From positions 62,001-126,000 of the forward strand of contig CAWGTA010000010.1 in NCBI GenBank assembly GCA_963825305.1: 64,000 bases of DNA, read 5' to 3'. Position 1 is the stretch's first letter, and every line of letters starts with the position of its first letter. The translations under genes and the position numbers were made by a program. This document shows, piece by piece, positions 54,029-63,104 of the stretch. The DNA comes from PSRJ01 sp963825305 (lineage in GTDB: Bacteria; Acidobacteriota; Terriglobia; Bryobacterales; Bryobacteraceae). A model generated the notes under the pieces. The model was not told the origin of the DNA, did not search any database, and was given only the letters and a program-made list of their open reading frames with translations.

Positions 54029-55177
54029 TCAAGCTACGAGAGCGACTGCGGCCAGCGCCTCTCGCACGCGGTCCAGGATTCGCTGAGGGTCCGGGCGGTC
54101 GACCTGGATTACGTGACATCCGTCTCCCGAAGGGCGCCAGCGCGCGAACATGCGCGACACGGGAAAACCGGCGAAGATACTGATGAGCGGTATGCCACAG
54201 GCCGCCGCCACGTGCTGGCCGGCCGAATCGTAGCCCACGTACAGGCGGCTGCCGGCGATGATTTCCGCGAAGCCCGCGAAGGAGCCGTTCCAAACGGACG
54301 CCTCTACACCGGAGGCGGCGATGGCGCGCTCCACACGTTCGGCTTCGGCGCCGCCGGCCCCTTTATCAATCGCCAGCCTAAGGCCAGTACCGGCGAGTAC
54401 TGTGAGTAGTTCTGTTTCGAAGGGATCGGGGATGCGCTTCGCGGGGTTCTCACCCACGCCCAAACTGACGGCAATCGTGGGCGTCTTTTCGGGCGTGCGC
54501 GCCAGCGATAAGTACGGCTTCGCACCGTCGATGCCGAAGGTCTCGCAGGCCCATTCCGCCGTCAACTCGGGAAGGCTGCGGTCGCTCGAACCGCCGTAGG
54601 CCCGGCTTTCGAAGAAGTGGTAGTACTCCTCCGGGCACACGGGAAGCAGGCCTAGTTGGGTGAGGCGCGAATCGGGATCGATTACGATGGTGTCCGGTTG
54701 CGCGGCGAGTTGGCTCAATTCAGTGGCGGCAGACAGGCGATCCGCCAGGCTGCCGCGGCGGTAATCGAGTGGGGCGTGCCGGATTTGCGGGTCGCCCGCA
54801 AACAGTTCCTGGTTCTTGAGGGGACCCACGAAGATGATCTCGGCATTCGGAAAGCGCTGCTTAGCGGCCGCCAGCAGAACGCTGGTGATGGCGACGTCGG
54901 CGCCCAGCGTTACGCGCGACAGCACCAACACGCGCTGCGGCCGGCCGGCTACCGGCCGAGGCCGCCGCACACGTTCATAGCGCGCCTCGAGCGACACGGG
55001 ATCCAGGCCCTGGTCCACGCGGCAGATCGCCTGGGAGAAAAGCCGCGCGTAGATATCGCACAAGGCCGGCTCGAAGCGGTCCGCCAGGCCCTCCACCAGG
55101 GTTCCGAACAGCGCCTGCGCGCAAGGCTCTTCCAGCAGCGACAGCGGCAGCTCTTCGGGGGCTGGCCGGCCACGCAC
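54029..55177 (-). CDS. Family 9 (heptosyltransferase-like) glycosyltransferase
   Basis: 382 residues from the GTG at 55177. The GT9 C-terminal lobe is visible: PTIAVSLGVGENPAKRIPD, GLRLAIDKGAGGAEAERVER and SRLYVGYDSAGQHVAAACGI, with the donor-binding D/G-rich stretch. The N-terminal lobe includes RVLVLSRVTLGADVAITSVL. Upstream, the alternative frame from a TTG at 55224 (QVAEEVLAQCVAGQPP) shows GC-rich third positions; loss of one base in the G-run at 55157-55161 could join it to this gene. It may add a sugar to an envelope glycan. The start region is uncertain. Confidence 0.75.
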   Translation of the reverse strand: MRGRPAPEELPLSLLEEPCAQALFGTLVEGLADRFEPALCDIYARLFSQAICRVDQGLDPVSLEARYERVRRPRPVAGRPQRVLVLSRVTLGADVAITSVLLAAAKQRFPNAEIIFVGPLKNQELFAGDPQIRHAPLDYRRGSLADRLSAATELSQLAAQPDTIVIDPDSRLTQLGLLPVCPEEYYHFFESRAYGGSSDRSLPELTAEWACETFGIDGAKPYLSLARTPEKTPTIAVSLGVGENPAKRIPDPFETELLTVLAGTGLRLAIDKGAGGAEAERVERAIAASGVEASVWNGSFAGFAEIIAGSRLYVGYDSAGQHVAAACGIPLISIFAGFPVSRMFARWRPSGDGCHVIQVDRPDPQRILDRVREALAAVALVA

Positions 55178-55204
55178 TGCGCCAGCACTTCTTCGGCGAC
55201 CTGC

Positions 55205-56068
55205 TTACACGAAGTACTTGTCAATCAGGATCCCCAGTTTGCGGCGCGTGGCCTCGGGCACCAGCTTGCGGTCGGTGATGATGGCGTGGGCCAAGCGCGG
55301 AACCGCACGAGCAAGTCCGCTCGGTGGGCATATTGGCCACGGCGTGCGCCACCACCGCGCAGGCGTTTTCGGCGTTCTTGGTGAGGGTGGCGATGATTTG
55401 GTTGACCGTGACCGCGTCGTGATCCGGATGCCAGCAATCGTAATCGGTCACCATGGCGACGGTCACGTAGCAGATCTCCGCTTCGCGCGCGAGCTTGGCT
55501 TCCTGGAGATTGGTCATGCCGATCACGTCCATGCCCCAGCTTCGGTAGACGTTGGATTCGGCCTTGGTGGAAAAGGCCGGGCCTTCCATGCACAGGTAGG
55601 TGCCGCCTTGCGCGGCGCGCACGCCGGCGTCGGTGCACGCAGTTGGCCACGACTCCAGGCCAACTGGGGGCAGATGGGATGGGCGAAGCTGATGTGCGCC
55701 ACCAGGCCGTCGCCGAAGAAGGTGGAGATGCGGCCGCGCGTGCGGTCGAAGAATTGATCGGGGATCACGAAATCGAGCGGGCGGTGTTCTTCTTTGAGCG
55801 AGCCCACGGCGCTGAGGGAAATGATGCGCTCGACGCCCAGCGATTTCATGCCGTAGATGTTGGCGCGGAAATTCAGCTCCGACGGCGAGAGGCGGTGCCC
55901 GCGTCCGTGGCGCGCCAGAAACGCGACGGTGCGGCCGGCCAGTTCACCCAGGACGTAATTGTCCGATGGCGGGCCGAAGGGCGTTTCGGCGTGGACTTCT
56001 TCCTGGGCTTTGAATCCGGGCATGGAGTAGAGGCCGCTGCCGCCGATGATTCCAATTTCCGCTTTCAC
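55205..56068 (-). CDS. mtnP: S-methyl-5'-thioadenosine phosphorylase, two compensating frameshifts
   Basis: 864 nt, 288 codons: a deletion near 55657 and an insertion near 55300-55308 cancel. The first frame begins MKAEIGIIGGSGLYSMPGF and contains FLARHGRGHRLSPSELNFRA and SFAHPICPQLA; the second has GGTYLCMEGPAFSTKAESNV, WGMDVIGMTNLQEAKLAREA and VTDYDCWH; the third ends RLAHAIITDRKLVPEATRRK. This is the purine phosphorylase family 2 layout. The enzyme splits methylthioadenosine in methionine salvage. The GTG start overlaps the meaB stop. A hypothesis of a real pseudogene is possible but conservation of all three frame segments argues for sequencing error. Confidence 0.85.
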
Positions 56069-56973
56069 GATGAGCTCTCCTGGATGACTTCCAATAGTAA
56101 GCCGGCGGCGCGCAGGGTCTCGACGGCGGCGGTCGGGTCGGTGACGCGTAGGGTAAGGAGGGCTCCCTGGGTGGGGTCAGGCCTTTCGGCCTGCCGCCGG
56201 GCTTCCGCCCGGCGTGCCGCGCGGAAGCGCGGCGGCAGCCCCGAAGGGCTGGCCCCACTAGCTTCGATGGCCGCCAGTAGCTCCCCCACGCCTGTCCCAT
56301 CCTTTGCCACCGTGCGAATGATCGGCGGCTTGGGACCATCGGTCAGACTGAGCATTGCGCGCAGTTCGTTCTCCACCATGTCGGCCCCGGGCAGATCGGA
56401 TTTGTTGATCACGAACACATCCGCAATTTCCATAATGCCCGCTTTGATGGTCTGCACATCATCGCCCATGCCGGGCACGAGCACCACCACCGTCACCTGC
56501 GCCAGGCCGGCGATCTCGACTTCATCCTGCCCCACGCCTACGGTTTCGATAATGACGTAGTCCTTGCCGGCTGCGTCCATCAGGCTCACCATGTCAGCGG
56601 TAGCGCGCGCCAACCCGCCGGAGCCGCCGCGCGTGGCCATCGACCGAATGAAGATGCCGGGGTCGGCGTGATGCTGCTGCATGCGTATGCGGTCGCCCAG
56701 TATGGCGCCCCCGGTGAGGCGGCTGGTCGGATCCACCGCGAGCACCGCCACCGTCTTCCCTTGTTTCCGGATGGCGGCACCCAGGGCATCCACCAGCGTG
56801 CTTTTCCCCGCGCCGGGCGGTCCGGTGATTCCGACCAGGCGGGCGTGGCCGGTGAAGGGCTCCAGTTCGCGGAGCACGTCGAGCGCCTGGGGATCGCGAT
56901 TCTCCACGCCGGTGGCCACGCGGGCGAGCGTGCGGGCATCGCCTTCGCGGATCTTGCGCGCCCGGTCGGTCAT
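56065..56973 (-). CDS. meaB: MeaB/ArgK-type GTPase chaperone with repeat-encoded C-terminal part
   Basis: 302 residues from the ATG at 56973 (overlap ATGA with the acyl-CoA dehydrogenase). Walker A is G51-T59 (GPPGAGKST), followed by VLAVDPTSRLTGGAILGDRI, VIIETVGVGQDEVEIA and the G4 region VFVINKSDLPGADMVE. MeaB guards and loads B12 into methylmalonyl-CoA mutase. From about residue 240 the sequence changes: a family A repeat (56171-56258) encodes SGLPPRFRAARRAEARRQAE, and a tail LLTLRVTDPTAAVETLRAAG follows, unlike the usual C-terminal dimer arm. No mutase is in the window. Confidence 0.85.
   Translation of the reverse strand: MTDRARKIREGDARTLARVATGVENRDPQALDVLRELEPFTGHARLVGITGPPGAGKSTLVDALGAAIRKQGKTVAVLAVDPTSRLTGGAILGDRIRMQQHHADPGIFIRSMATRGGSGGLARATADMVSLMDAAGKDYVIIETVGVGQDEVEIAGLAQVTVVVLVPGMGDDVQTIKAGIMEIADVFVINKSDLPGADMVENELRAMLSLTDGPKPPIIRTVAKDGTGVGELLAAIEASGASPSGLPPRFRAARRAEARRQAERPDPTQGALLTLRVTDPTAAVETLRAAGLLLEVIQESSS
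56171..56258. repeat. Family A repeat inserted in frame in meaB
   Basis: GTGGGG to CCCCAC, containing TCAGGCCTTTCGGCCTG, GCCGGGCTTCCGCCCGGC, GCCGCGCGGAAGCGCGGC and GCCCCGAAGGGCTGGCC. It is the largest copy of the family and keeps the frame open. Confidence 0.75.
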
Positions 56974-58118
56974 CAACTTTTCAGGAGCTGCCGCGCGATC
57001 ACCAGGCGCTGGATTTCGCTGGTGCCTTCGCCGATGGTGCACAGTTTCACGTCGCGGTAAAACTTCTCCACGGGGTAGTCTTTGATGAAGCCATACCCGC
57101 CGTGGATCTGCACCGCCTCATTGGCAATGCGCACGGCCGCTTCGGAGGAAAACAGCTTGGCCATGGCCGATTCGCGCGTGACGCGCATGCCGCGGTCCAT
57201 CATCCAGGCGGCGCGATAGTTCAGCAGCCGCGCGGCGTCCAGATCCACCGCCATATCCACCAGCTTGTACTGCACCGCCTGGAATTCGGAGATCGGCCGG
57301 CTGAATTGTTTGCGCAGCTTGGAATACCGCAGGGCCGCGTCGTAGGCGCCTTGTGCCATGCCGATGCCCAGCGCGGCAATCGAAATGCGCCCGCCATCCA
57401 GTACCTTGAGGCTGTCGACGAAACCTTCGTTCTGTTTGCCGATCAGGTTCGCGTGCGAGAGGCGGCAGTTCTCGAAGATCACCTCGCCGGTGGCGCTGGC
57501 GCGCAGGCCGAGTTTGTTTTCCTTCTTGCCGGCGCGGAAACCGGGCGTGCCTTTGCGGATGAGGAACGCCGAGATGCCGTGTTGCGCGGCGGCGCGGTCG
57601 GTCACCGCCATGGCCACGCAGACATCGGCGTAATGCGCGTTGGTGGTGAACGTCTTGGCGCCGTTCAGCACCCAGTTGCCGTCATCGTCCTTCACCGCAC
57701 TGGTGCGCGTGCCGGCGGCATCGGAACCGGCCTCGGGTTCGGTGAGCGACCAGCAGCCCAGCCATTCGCCGGAAGCCAGCTTGGGAATGTAGCAGCGCCT
57801 CTGCTCGTCGCTCCCCATTTTGAAAATGTGATTGGAGCAGAGCGACGTGTGCGCCGCCACGATGATGCCCACGGAGCCATCGACGCGCGAGAGCTCTTCA
57901 ATAATGATGGAGTACTCGATGTAGCCCAGGCCCGCGCCGCCGAGCTCTTCCGGGAAGATCGAACCCATGTAGCCCAGGCGGCCAAGCTGGCGGATTACTT
58001 CGCTGGGAAAAGTCTGTGCCTCGTCCCATTCCATGACATGGGGCGCAATCTCGGCTTCGGCGAACTCGCGCACCGACTTGCGGAGTTGAATTTGTTCCGG
58101 AGTATACTCGAAGTCCAC
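56973..58118 (-). CDS. Acyl-CoA dehydrogenase
   Basis: 381 residues, GTG start at 58118. The flavin fold includes CWSLTEPEAGSDAAGTRTSA and LNGAKTFTTNAHYADVCVAM, LLNYRAAWMMDRGM and VQIHGGYGFIKDYPVEKFYR, with the catalytic Glu region CTIGEGTSEIQRLVIARQLL. Length and motifs match short-chain/branched-chain acyl-CoA dehydrogenases. Coupled by ATGA to meaB, it fits propionyl/branched-chain amino acid catabolism feeding methylmalonyl-CoA; substrate length is not certain. Confidence 0.9.
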   Translation of the reverse strand: MDFEYTPEQIQLRKSVREFAEAEIAPHVMEWDEAQTFPSEVIRQLGRLGYMGSIFPEELGGAGLGYIEYSIIIEELSRVDGSVGIIVAAHTSLCSNHIFKMGSDEQRRCYIPKLASGEWLGCWSLTEPEAGSDAAGTRTSAVKDDDGNWVLNGAKTFTTNAHYADVCVAMAVTDRAAAQHGISAFLIRKGTPGFRAGKKENKLGLRASATGEVIFENCRLSHANLIGKQNEGFVDSLKVLDGGRISIAALGIGMAQGAYDAALRYSKLRKQFSRPISEFQAVQYKLVDMAVDLDAARLLNYRAAWMMDRGMRVTRESAMAKLFSSEAAVRIANEAVQIHGGYGFIKDYPVEKFYRDVKLCTIGEGTSEIQRLVIARQLLKS

Positions 58119-58130
58119 GGGGCGGGTGCC

Positions 58131-59339
58131 TTAAACGATCTCTTCGCGGGCCGCGTCCCACAGCACGGTGCGCTGCTGGAAATAGCTCTCGAGCGCCATG
58201 CGGCACGCGATCGAAACACGGAAGCCTACTTCGAACGGACAGTTGGTTTCCTGGCGGCCGCGGATGGCTTCCAGGAAATTCTGCATGTGGGCGCGCGGCT
58301 CGGTGCGGGCCGTGCCCATCATCTCATTCGCACCGGGCCGGTTCACCTTTTGCGGCGTATAGCGGATCTGCTGGCCCTTGGAAATCGCGCCGTTGGTGCC
58401 CAGCACCTCTTCCGCCACGCCCAGCTGGTTGTTGCCGAATCCGGAATCCCAACTGACGAGCATCTCTTCGTGGTGCTCCAGCGAGACGTGGATGGTGTCG
58501 GGAACCTCGCGGCCATCCTTCCAAAGGTACAGGCCGCCGGCCATGGTGACTGCGCCGGGAATCTGCAATCCAAGCAGCTTGTACCAGAAGGCCAGTTGCG
58601 TGCTGAGATTCTCCGTAACGCTGCCGCCCGAGTAATCCAAGAACAAGCGCCAGTTCTGAAACCGATTGGGGTCGAACTCGCGTTTCGGAGCGCCGCCTAG
58701 AAACGATTCCCACGCGATGTTGTCCGGCGTCATGTCGGGATAAACCGGCCGGGCCCACTGCGGTTTGCCGTGTGGCGTGTTGCGGTAAAAGTGCGCGCGG
58801 ATGCTCGTGATCTTGCCCATCAGCTCCGGCTGCAGAAAGGTCGCGGCGTCGTCCACTTGTCCGGAAGAACAGGTTTGATGGCCCACCTGGACCACCAGGT
58901 TTCCCGTACGCTGGTGGGCGGCCCGCATCCGCTTGGCATCCTCCACCGTGAAAGCCATGGTGCGTTCCTGGTAAACATGTTTGCCGGCTTCGAGGGAAGC
59001 GACGAACTGCTCGGCGTGCAGGTGGGGCGGTGTAGCGATGAGCACCGCATCGAGGCTGCGGTCGTCCAGCAGGCGGCGGAAATCCAGATAACCCTTGGCG
59101 CCCGGGGCCATGGCCTGAGCTTCTTCCAGACGCTTGGTGTAGACGTCGGCGATTCCGATGCACTCGGTGTTCGGGCAGGCCAGCGCTTCGCGCAGCAGCT
59201 CGGTGCCGCGCGCGCCCATCCCGATGACGCCTAGCCGGACGCGCTCGCCGGCGCCCAGAACGTTGGACGCGGCCAGGGTACCGGCCAAACCGGTGGCTAC
59301 TTTGCCGATGAAATTCCGGCGCGATTGCATGCTATCCAT
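58131..59339 (-). CDS. Gfo/Idh/MocA-family oxidoreductase with Tat signal
   Basis: 402 residues from the ATG at 59339; ATG at 59330 is equally possible. The N terminus QSRRNFIGKVATGLAGTLAA is a twin-arginine signal, so the enzyme is exported folded. The Rossmann part (VRLGVIGMGARGTELLREAL) and the Gfo-type EAGKHVYQERTMA (Lys-Pro motif varied to KHVYQE) precede the C-terminal beta sheet domain. Such exported dehydrogenases act on sugars or cyclitols. Expansions of this family are common in Solibacter-like genomes. Substrate unknown. Confidence 0.82.
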   Translation of the reverse strand: MDSMQSRRNFIGKVATGLAGTLAASNVLGAGERVRLGVIGMGARGTELLREALACPNTECIGIADVYTKRLEEAQAMAPGAKGYLDFRRLLDDRSLDAVLIATPPHLHAEQFVASLEAGKHVYQERTMAFTVEDAKRMRAAHQRTGNLVVQVGHQTCSSGQVDDAATFLQPELMGKITSIRAHFYRNTPHGKPQWARPVYPDMTPDNIAWESFLGGAPKREFDPNRFQNWRLFLDYSGGSVTENLSTQLAFWYKLLGLQIPGAVTMAGGLYLWKDGREVPDTIHVSLEHHEEMLVSWDSGFGNNQLGVAEEVLGTNGAISKGQQIRYTPQKVNRPGANEMMGTARTEPRAHMQNFLEAIRGRQETNCPFEVGFRVSIACRMALESYFQQRTVLWDAAREEIV

Positions 59340-59367
59340 ACTAGGTAGCATCCGGAAACACCAATTC

Positions 59368-59460
59368 AGCCGCTGATGAACGCCGATGAACGCCGATTTC
59401 AAAAATGGTCAACCTGGAATTTCTTCTTATCCGCGTTCATCGGCGTTTATCAGCGGTTAT
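59368..59460. repeat. Family D inverted repeat
   Basis: Left arm AGCCGCTGATGAACGCCGAT and right arm GTTCATCGGCGTTTATCAGC surround a unique centre. The right end supplies the TAA stop of the MFS gene (59457-59459). First copy at 27997-28075. Confidence 0.65.
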
Positions 59461-60773
59461 AACTCATTCTCCGGCGGCGTCTGCAGGGCCGAGGCTTGCT
59501 GCACGCCCATGGCGAGCTCCGGCAGAATGCCTAATTGCCGATAAATGGGGCGCACCAGCTCGCGGATCGCGGGCAGGCGGCGCGCGAACCAGATGCTGCC
59601 GAGGAAACAGAAGACCCCGCCGGAAGCCAGGGTCGCCGGGGCCCCGAAGCGCGCCGCGAGTGCACCCGCTGCCAGGCTGCCGAAGGGCGCCATTCCCAGA
59701 AAAGCGACGGCATAAAAGGCCATCACGCGGCCGCGCTTTTCGTCCTGCACAATCGTCTGCAGAATGGTATTGCTCGCCGCCATCTGCTGCATCATGCCGA
59801 AACCGGTGACCGGCATGAGCAGCAGCGACAGCCACAACCAGCGCGACAGCGCCAACGCCACCAGCGAAATGCCGAACACGGCAGAGGAGATGGCGATCAT
59901 TTTTCCCAGGCCGATCACGGTCCGGCGCAGAGCGAGAGAGATGGCGCTCACCAGCGCGCCCACGCCCGAAGCTGCCATCAGGAAGCCGAGCGTATGCGGG
60001 CCGCCGTGCAGAATATCGGAGGCGAAGATGGGCATCAGCACGGTGTACGGCATCCCCACCAGGCCCACCAAAGCAAGCATCAACAGGATGGAGCGGATGG
60101 GCACGGAATCGACCACGTAACGCCAGCCTTCGTTCAATTCCGCCAACACACGCCGCCCCGCCGGTGCGCGCGCCTGCGCCACCGTGATGTGCATCAGCAG
60201 CAGCGACACGATCACGGCGATGTAGCTGATGCCATCGATCAGAAAGCAGAAGCCCTCTCCCGCATACGCGATGACGCCGCCGGCGATGGCCGGGCCGATC
60301 AAGCGCGAGGCGTTGACCATGGACGAATTGAGCGCGATGGCGTTGCCCAAGTCCTCGCGCGATTCCACCATCTGGATCACGAACGACTGGCGGGCGGGCA
60401 TGTCGAACGCGTTGATCAGGCCCTGCGCCAGCGAAAGCAGGATGATCTCCCAGATGTTGATGACGTGCGCCAGGGCCAGAACGGCCAGCGCAAACGACTG
60501 CAGCATGGAGAGCACCTGGGTCCAAACCAGCGTGCGGTGGCGATCCCAGCGATCCACCCACACCCCCGCCAGCGGGCCTAGAAAAAACGCGGGCACCTGG
60601 CCGGTGAAGCTGACGATACCGAGCAGCACCGGAGAATCGGTGAGCCGGTAGACCAGCCAACTGGTGGCGATGCGCGTCATCCAGGTGCCGATGAGCGAAA
60701 CGCTCTGACCGCCGAAGAAGAGCCGGTAGTTGCGCGATCGCAGCGCGCGGACTGCGAAAGCCCAGTCTGCCAC
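59457..60773 (-). CDS. MFS exporter (EntS/MFS_3-like)
   Basis: 438 residues from a GTG at 60773 (VADWAFAVRALRSRNYRLFF); no ATG is well placed upstream. Twelve hydrophobic helices are seen. The segments RNYRLFFGGQSVSLIGTWMT and FDMPARQSFVIQMVESREDL are typical of enterobactin-exporter-like MFS proteins. Function is likely efflux of a small molecule; substrate unknown. The ribosome site is weak. The stop codon is provided by a family D repeat. It lies 74 bases after another MFS gene. Confidence 0.8.
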   Translation of the reverse strand: MADWAFAVRALRSRNYRLFFGGQSVSLIGTWMTRIATSWLVYRLTDSPVLLGIVSFTGQVPAFFLGPLAGVWVDRWDRHRTLVWTQVLSMLQSFALAVLALAHVINIWEIILLSLAQGLINAFDMPARQSFVIQMVESREDLGNAIALNSSMVNASRLIGPAIAGGVIAYAGEGFCFLIDGISYIAVIVSLLLMHITVAQARAPAGRRVLAELNEGWRYVVDSVPIRSILLMLALVGLVGMPYTVLMPIFASDILHGGPHTLGFLMAASGVGALVSAISLALRRTVIGLGKMIAISSAVFGISLVALALSRWLWLSLLLMPVTGFGMMQQMAASNTILQTIVQDEKRGRVMAFYAVAFLGMAPFGSLAAGALAARFGAPATLASGGVFCFLGSIWFARRLPAIRELVRPIYRQLGILPELAMGVQQASALQTPPENEL

Positions 60774-60819
60774 GGTTCTATTGTCGGCGAAAGCGGGTGG
60801 GCGTTTCGATTCGAGCGGG

Positions 60820-60852
60820 CCACCGGCGGCGAAGACGACCGCCGGCGTTACG
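60820..60852. repeat. Family B dispersed inverted repeat at the end of the second MFS gene
   Basis: ACCGGCGGCGAAGACGACC and GCCGGCGTTACG mark the copy. The TTA within GCGTTACG gives the TAA stop codon (60848-60850) of the minus-strand MFS gene. Other copies: 892-947 and 53947-54009. Confidence 0.55.
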
Positions 60853-62065
60853 TCGCGCTGGCGACGGCTTGCCTGCGGCGGCTCATCAGCCACACGGCGC
60901 CCACGATCGCAAACACCAGCAGATTGCCTGCCGCATCCACGCCAAACAGCCCGCGCGTTCCGAAATAATGGAAGCCCATCCCGTCGGCCCACAGCACATA
61001 GGCAATAGGCAGATTGCCGGCCGCTAAGAGAAGGCTGTAGCGGGTACTGGTTCCATACTCACCGGGCCCCAACACCTCCATCACCAGCGCGGTGAAGCGC
61101 GCATAGCAGAAGCCGGTGGTCACCAAGTAGAGGATCGTGCCCGTGAAATACACCGAAGGGCGGTTGCCGATCAGCAGCACCATGGAGGCGAATCCATTCA
61201 TACATCCGGCTCCGGCATAAGTCAGGCGGCGATCCCAATCGCCGGGGAGCAGAGTAGCGAGCATAGACCCCAACGCCAGCACCAGACCTCCGGCCACGCC
61301 GTTGATCCAGAGCACTCCCTGCCCGCCCACTCCGTAGCGCGAAGCAACCGCCGGAAGCAAGCTCTGCGCAGCTCCCGAACCGACCGGCGCGGCTAACAGG
61401 AGCACGCCCCAGAGCGCGCGGCGCGACCGTGCCAGGGCCAGCAATTCCTTGCCGATTTGTCCGATGTGGTGCAGCAGGCCCGCCGAAGGGACCGGCGGAC
61501 CTTCCTTAATCGTGAGCGCGGCGAGAGCCGGTAGGGCCGTCATGGCGGCGGTCAGGAACGCCGCTGGAGGCATCGACATCCTCGTCAGCAGCCAGAGCGT
61601 GACGCCCGCGCCGAATGCGCCGCCGCCCAGGTTGCCAGCCTGGGTCCAGCCCGAGGCCTTGGCCTGCCCTTCGGGCGAAAGCGCGGTGACCATCAGCCCG
61701 CCCTGCGCGGAAGAGACCAGAACATTCACCACCAGGCCGCCCAGGAACAGGCCGGTGACCAGAGTCAGATGCCGGGGGCCGACCAGCGGCATGGCCACCC
61801 CCAGCGCGGCCGCGCTGAGGAACGATACCAGCACCAGCCATGTCCGGCGACGCAGTTTCATATCCACCAGCGGCGCCCAGAAGAAATAGAAAATGGTGGG
61901 AACGTACAGTAGCGAACCGATATTGGCGATTTTCTCCACCGGCACGCCTGCCTGGCCCAGCAAGAACGGCAGCGCGGTGATGGTGAAGCCGGAGTAAATG
62001 CCTCCGGGCAGAATCAAGGGGAGGAATAACCAGGGTGGCGGCCACCTTCTGGGGCGGTCAGACAT
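60848..62065 (-). CDS. MFS transporter (AmpG-like)
   Basis: 405 residues from the ATG at 62065. Twelve predicted helices, with the N-terminal LPLILPGGIYSGFTITALPF and FYFFWAPLVDMKLRRRTWL. The layout recalls AmpG muropeptide permeases, which would fit anmK elsewhere in the window, but sugar or other substrates cannot be excluded. Divergent from the 62169 gene; a promoter region of about 100 bases lies between. Confidence 0.7.
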   Translation of the reverse strand: MSDRPRRWPPPWLFLPLILPGGIYSGFTITALPFLLGQAGVPVEKIANIGSLLYVPTIFYFFWAPLVDMKLRRRTWLVLVSFLSAAALGVAMPLVGPRHLTLVTGLFLGGLVVNVLVSSAQGGLMVTALSPEGQAKASGWTQAGNLGGGAFGAGVTLWLLTRMSMPPAAFLTAAMTALPALAALTIKEGPPVPSAGLLHHIGQIGKELLALARSRRALWGVLLLAAPVGSGAAQSLLPAVASRYGVGGQGVLWINGVAGGLVLALGSMLATLLPGDWDRRLTYAGAGCMNGFASMVLLIGNRPSVYFTGTILYLVTTGFCYARFTALVMEVLGPGEYGTSTRYSLLLAAGNLPIAYVLWADGMGFHYFGTRGLFGVDAAGNLLVFAIVGAVWLMSRRRQAVASAT

Positions 62066-62168
62066 GAAGGGGCAGCATAGCACGCGGGGCAGACGATATC
62101 TTTTGTTAATGCGCGGGCGGTTTACTCAAGCTCCGGGCCCTTTCCGCCGATATGGAATTAGGAGCAAC

Positions 62169-62804
62169 ATGCCGACACCGGTAACGCCGTTTGGCAGCGC
62201 GGTCTGGGAATTGCCGCCACTGATTCTGTATCCGTTTAACGAACACCTGCCTCCGGCCTCTCTGTTGGAGAGTTCCAAGGCGGCGCTCATGCTGTCGGGC
62301 CTGATCCCCAATGATGGCACCGAACCAGAGGTTCTGCAGCGCCGTTTGCTGGGTGGCCGCTACGCAGAAATCCGCATGCTGTTCTTTCTGGGCAAGGATG
62401 TTCTGCGCTGGATCGAGCAATGCCACGAATTCGTGGAACGCACGCCGCAACTGGAAGGCACCGAAATCCGCGGTCAGAGTTTCGCGGGTCTGCTCACGGT
62501 AGGCCCTCCACCGCACGTGCTCTCGAAATTGATGGCTTGGGGTGTGGCCGATTATGCGGCGCTATTCTCAAGGGGCATCGGACTGAAGTCCGCCTTCGCC
62601 GCCCCACCGCCGCTCGATCTGCTGACTTCGGAATTTGTATCCAGCTACCACCGCCACGCCGATGCCCTGTTCCGCTGTTACATGGAGGCACAGGCGCACC
62701 GCACCATCAGTCACCAGAATTTCCACTTCGACCTGTACGCTTCCGGCGAGTACACCAAAATGCTGGAAATGCAGTGGCAAGAGCCGCAGCAAAGCACAGA
62801 TTGA
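62169..62804 (+). CDS. Conserved hypothetical protein
   Basis: 211 residues from the ATG at 62169 with AGGAG upstream. No signal peptide or TM helix. N-terminal FGSAVWELPPLILYPFNEHL and C-terminal HRTISHQNFHFDLYASGEYT look conserved-like. Around residues 134-147 the sequence RGIGLKSAFAAP is encoded by a short hairpin (CGGACTGAAGTCCG), possibly another repeat insertion. Family not recognised. Confidence 0.5.
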   Translation: MPTPVTPFGSAVWELPPLILYPFNEHLPPASLLESSKAALMLSGLIPNDGTEPEVLQRRLLGGRYAEIRMLFFLGKDVLRWIEQCHEFVERTPQLEGTEIRGQSFAGLLTVGPPPHVLSKLMAWGVADYAALFSRGIGLKSAFAAPPPLDLLTSEFVSSYHRHADALFRCYMEAQAHRTISHQNFHFDLYASGEYTKMLEMQWQEPQQSTD

Positions 62805-62810
62805 GGCCGA

Positions 62811-62921
62811 TCAGCCTAAGGCTCCCTTACGTCGCTTGATCGCCTCGGCCGTCCGGCCCTGTTTCAATAACTCGTCGATCAACTCATCGCTGATCGGCTT
62901 CGCTTTCGTCTCTCATTTCAT
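62811..62921 (-). pseudogene. Possible IS256-type transposase N-terminal scrap
   Basis: Reading from ATG at 62921 gives MK, then an in-frame TGA, then ETKAKPISDELIDELLKQGR and a short end. The segment ISDELIDELL is reminiscent of the N terminus of IS256-family transposases, and the upstream GGAGAACGGA is a good ribosome site. If correct it is a 37-codon remnant with a nonsense codon. The likeness is short and could be chance. The rest of the 62922-63104 gap shows no clear gene. Confidence 0.3.
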
Positions 62922-63104
62922 TCCGTTCTCCTATGGTCACTGGAGAACACCTCCCGACGGCCCCCGCGGGCAAGGTCCACTCTCGACTCTCCCGCGTAAC
63001 CTCACTTTCCTCAATTTAATCCGTATCTTTCCCACGACATGCCGCTTCCCGCGCCCAAACAGGCTGTCCCTCCGTGTTATATCTTTTGCCGGAACCCAAA
63101 CTTC

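Noticed and set aside
57102..58700. 532-codon frame opposite the acyl-CoA dehydrogenase and oxidoreductase genes
   Set aside because: It spans two unrelated real genes on the other strand and has no recognisable family.
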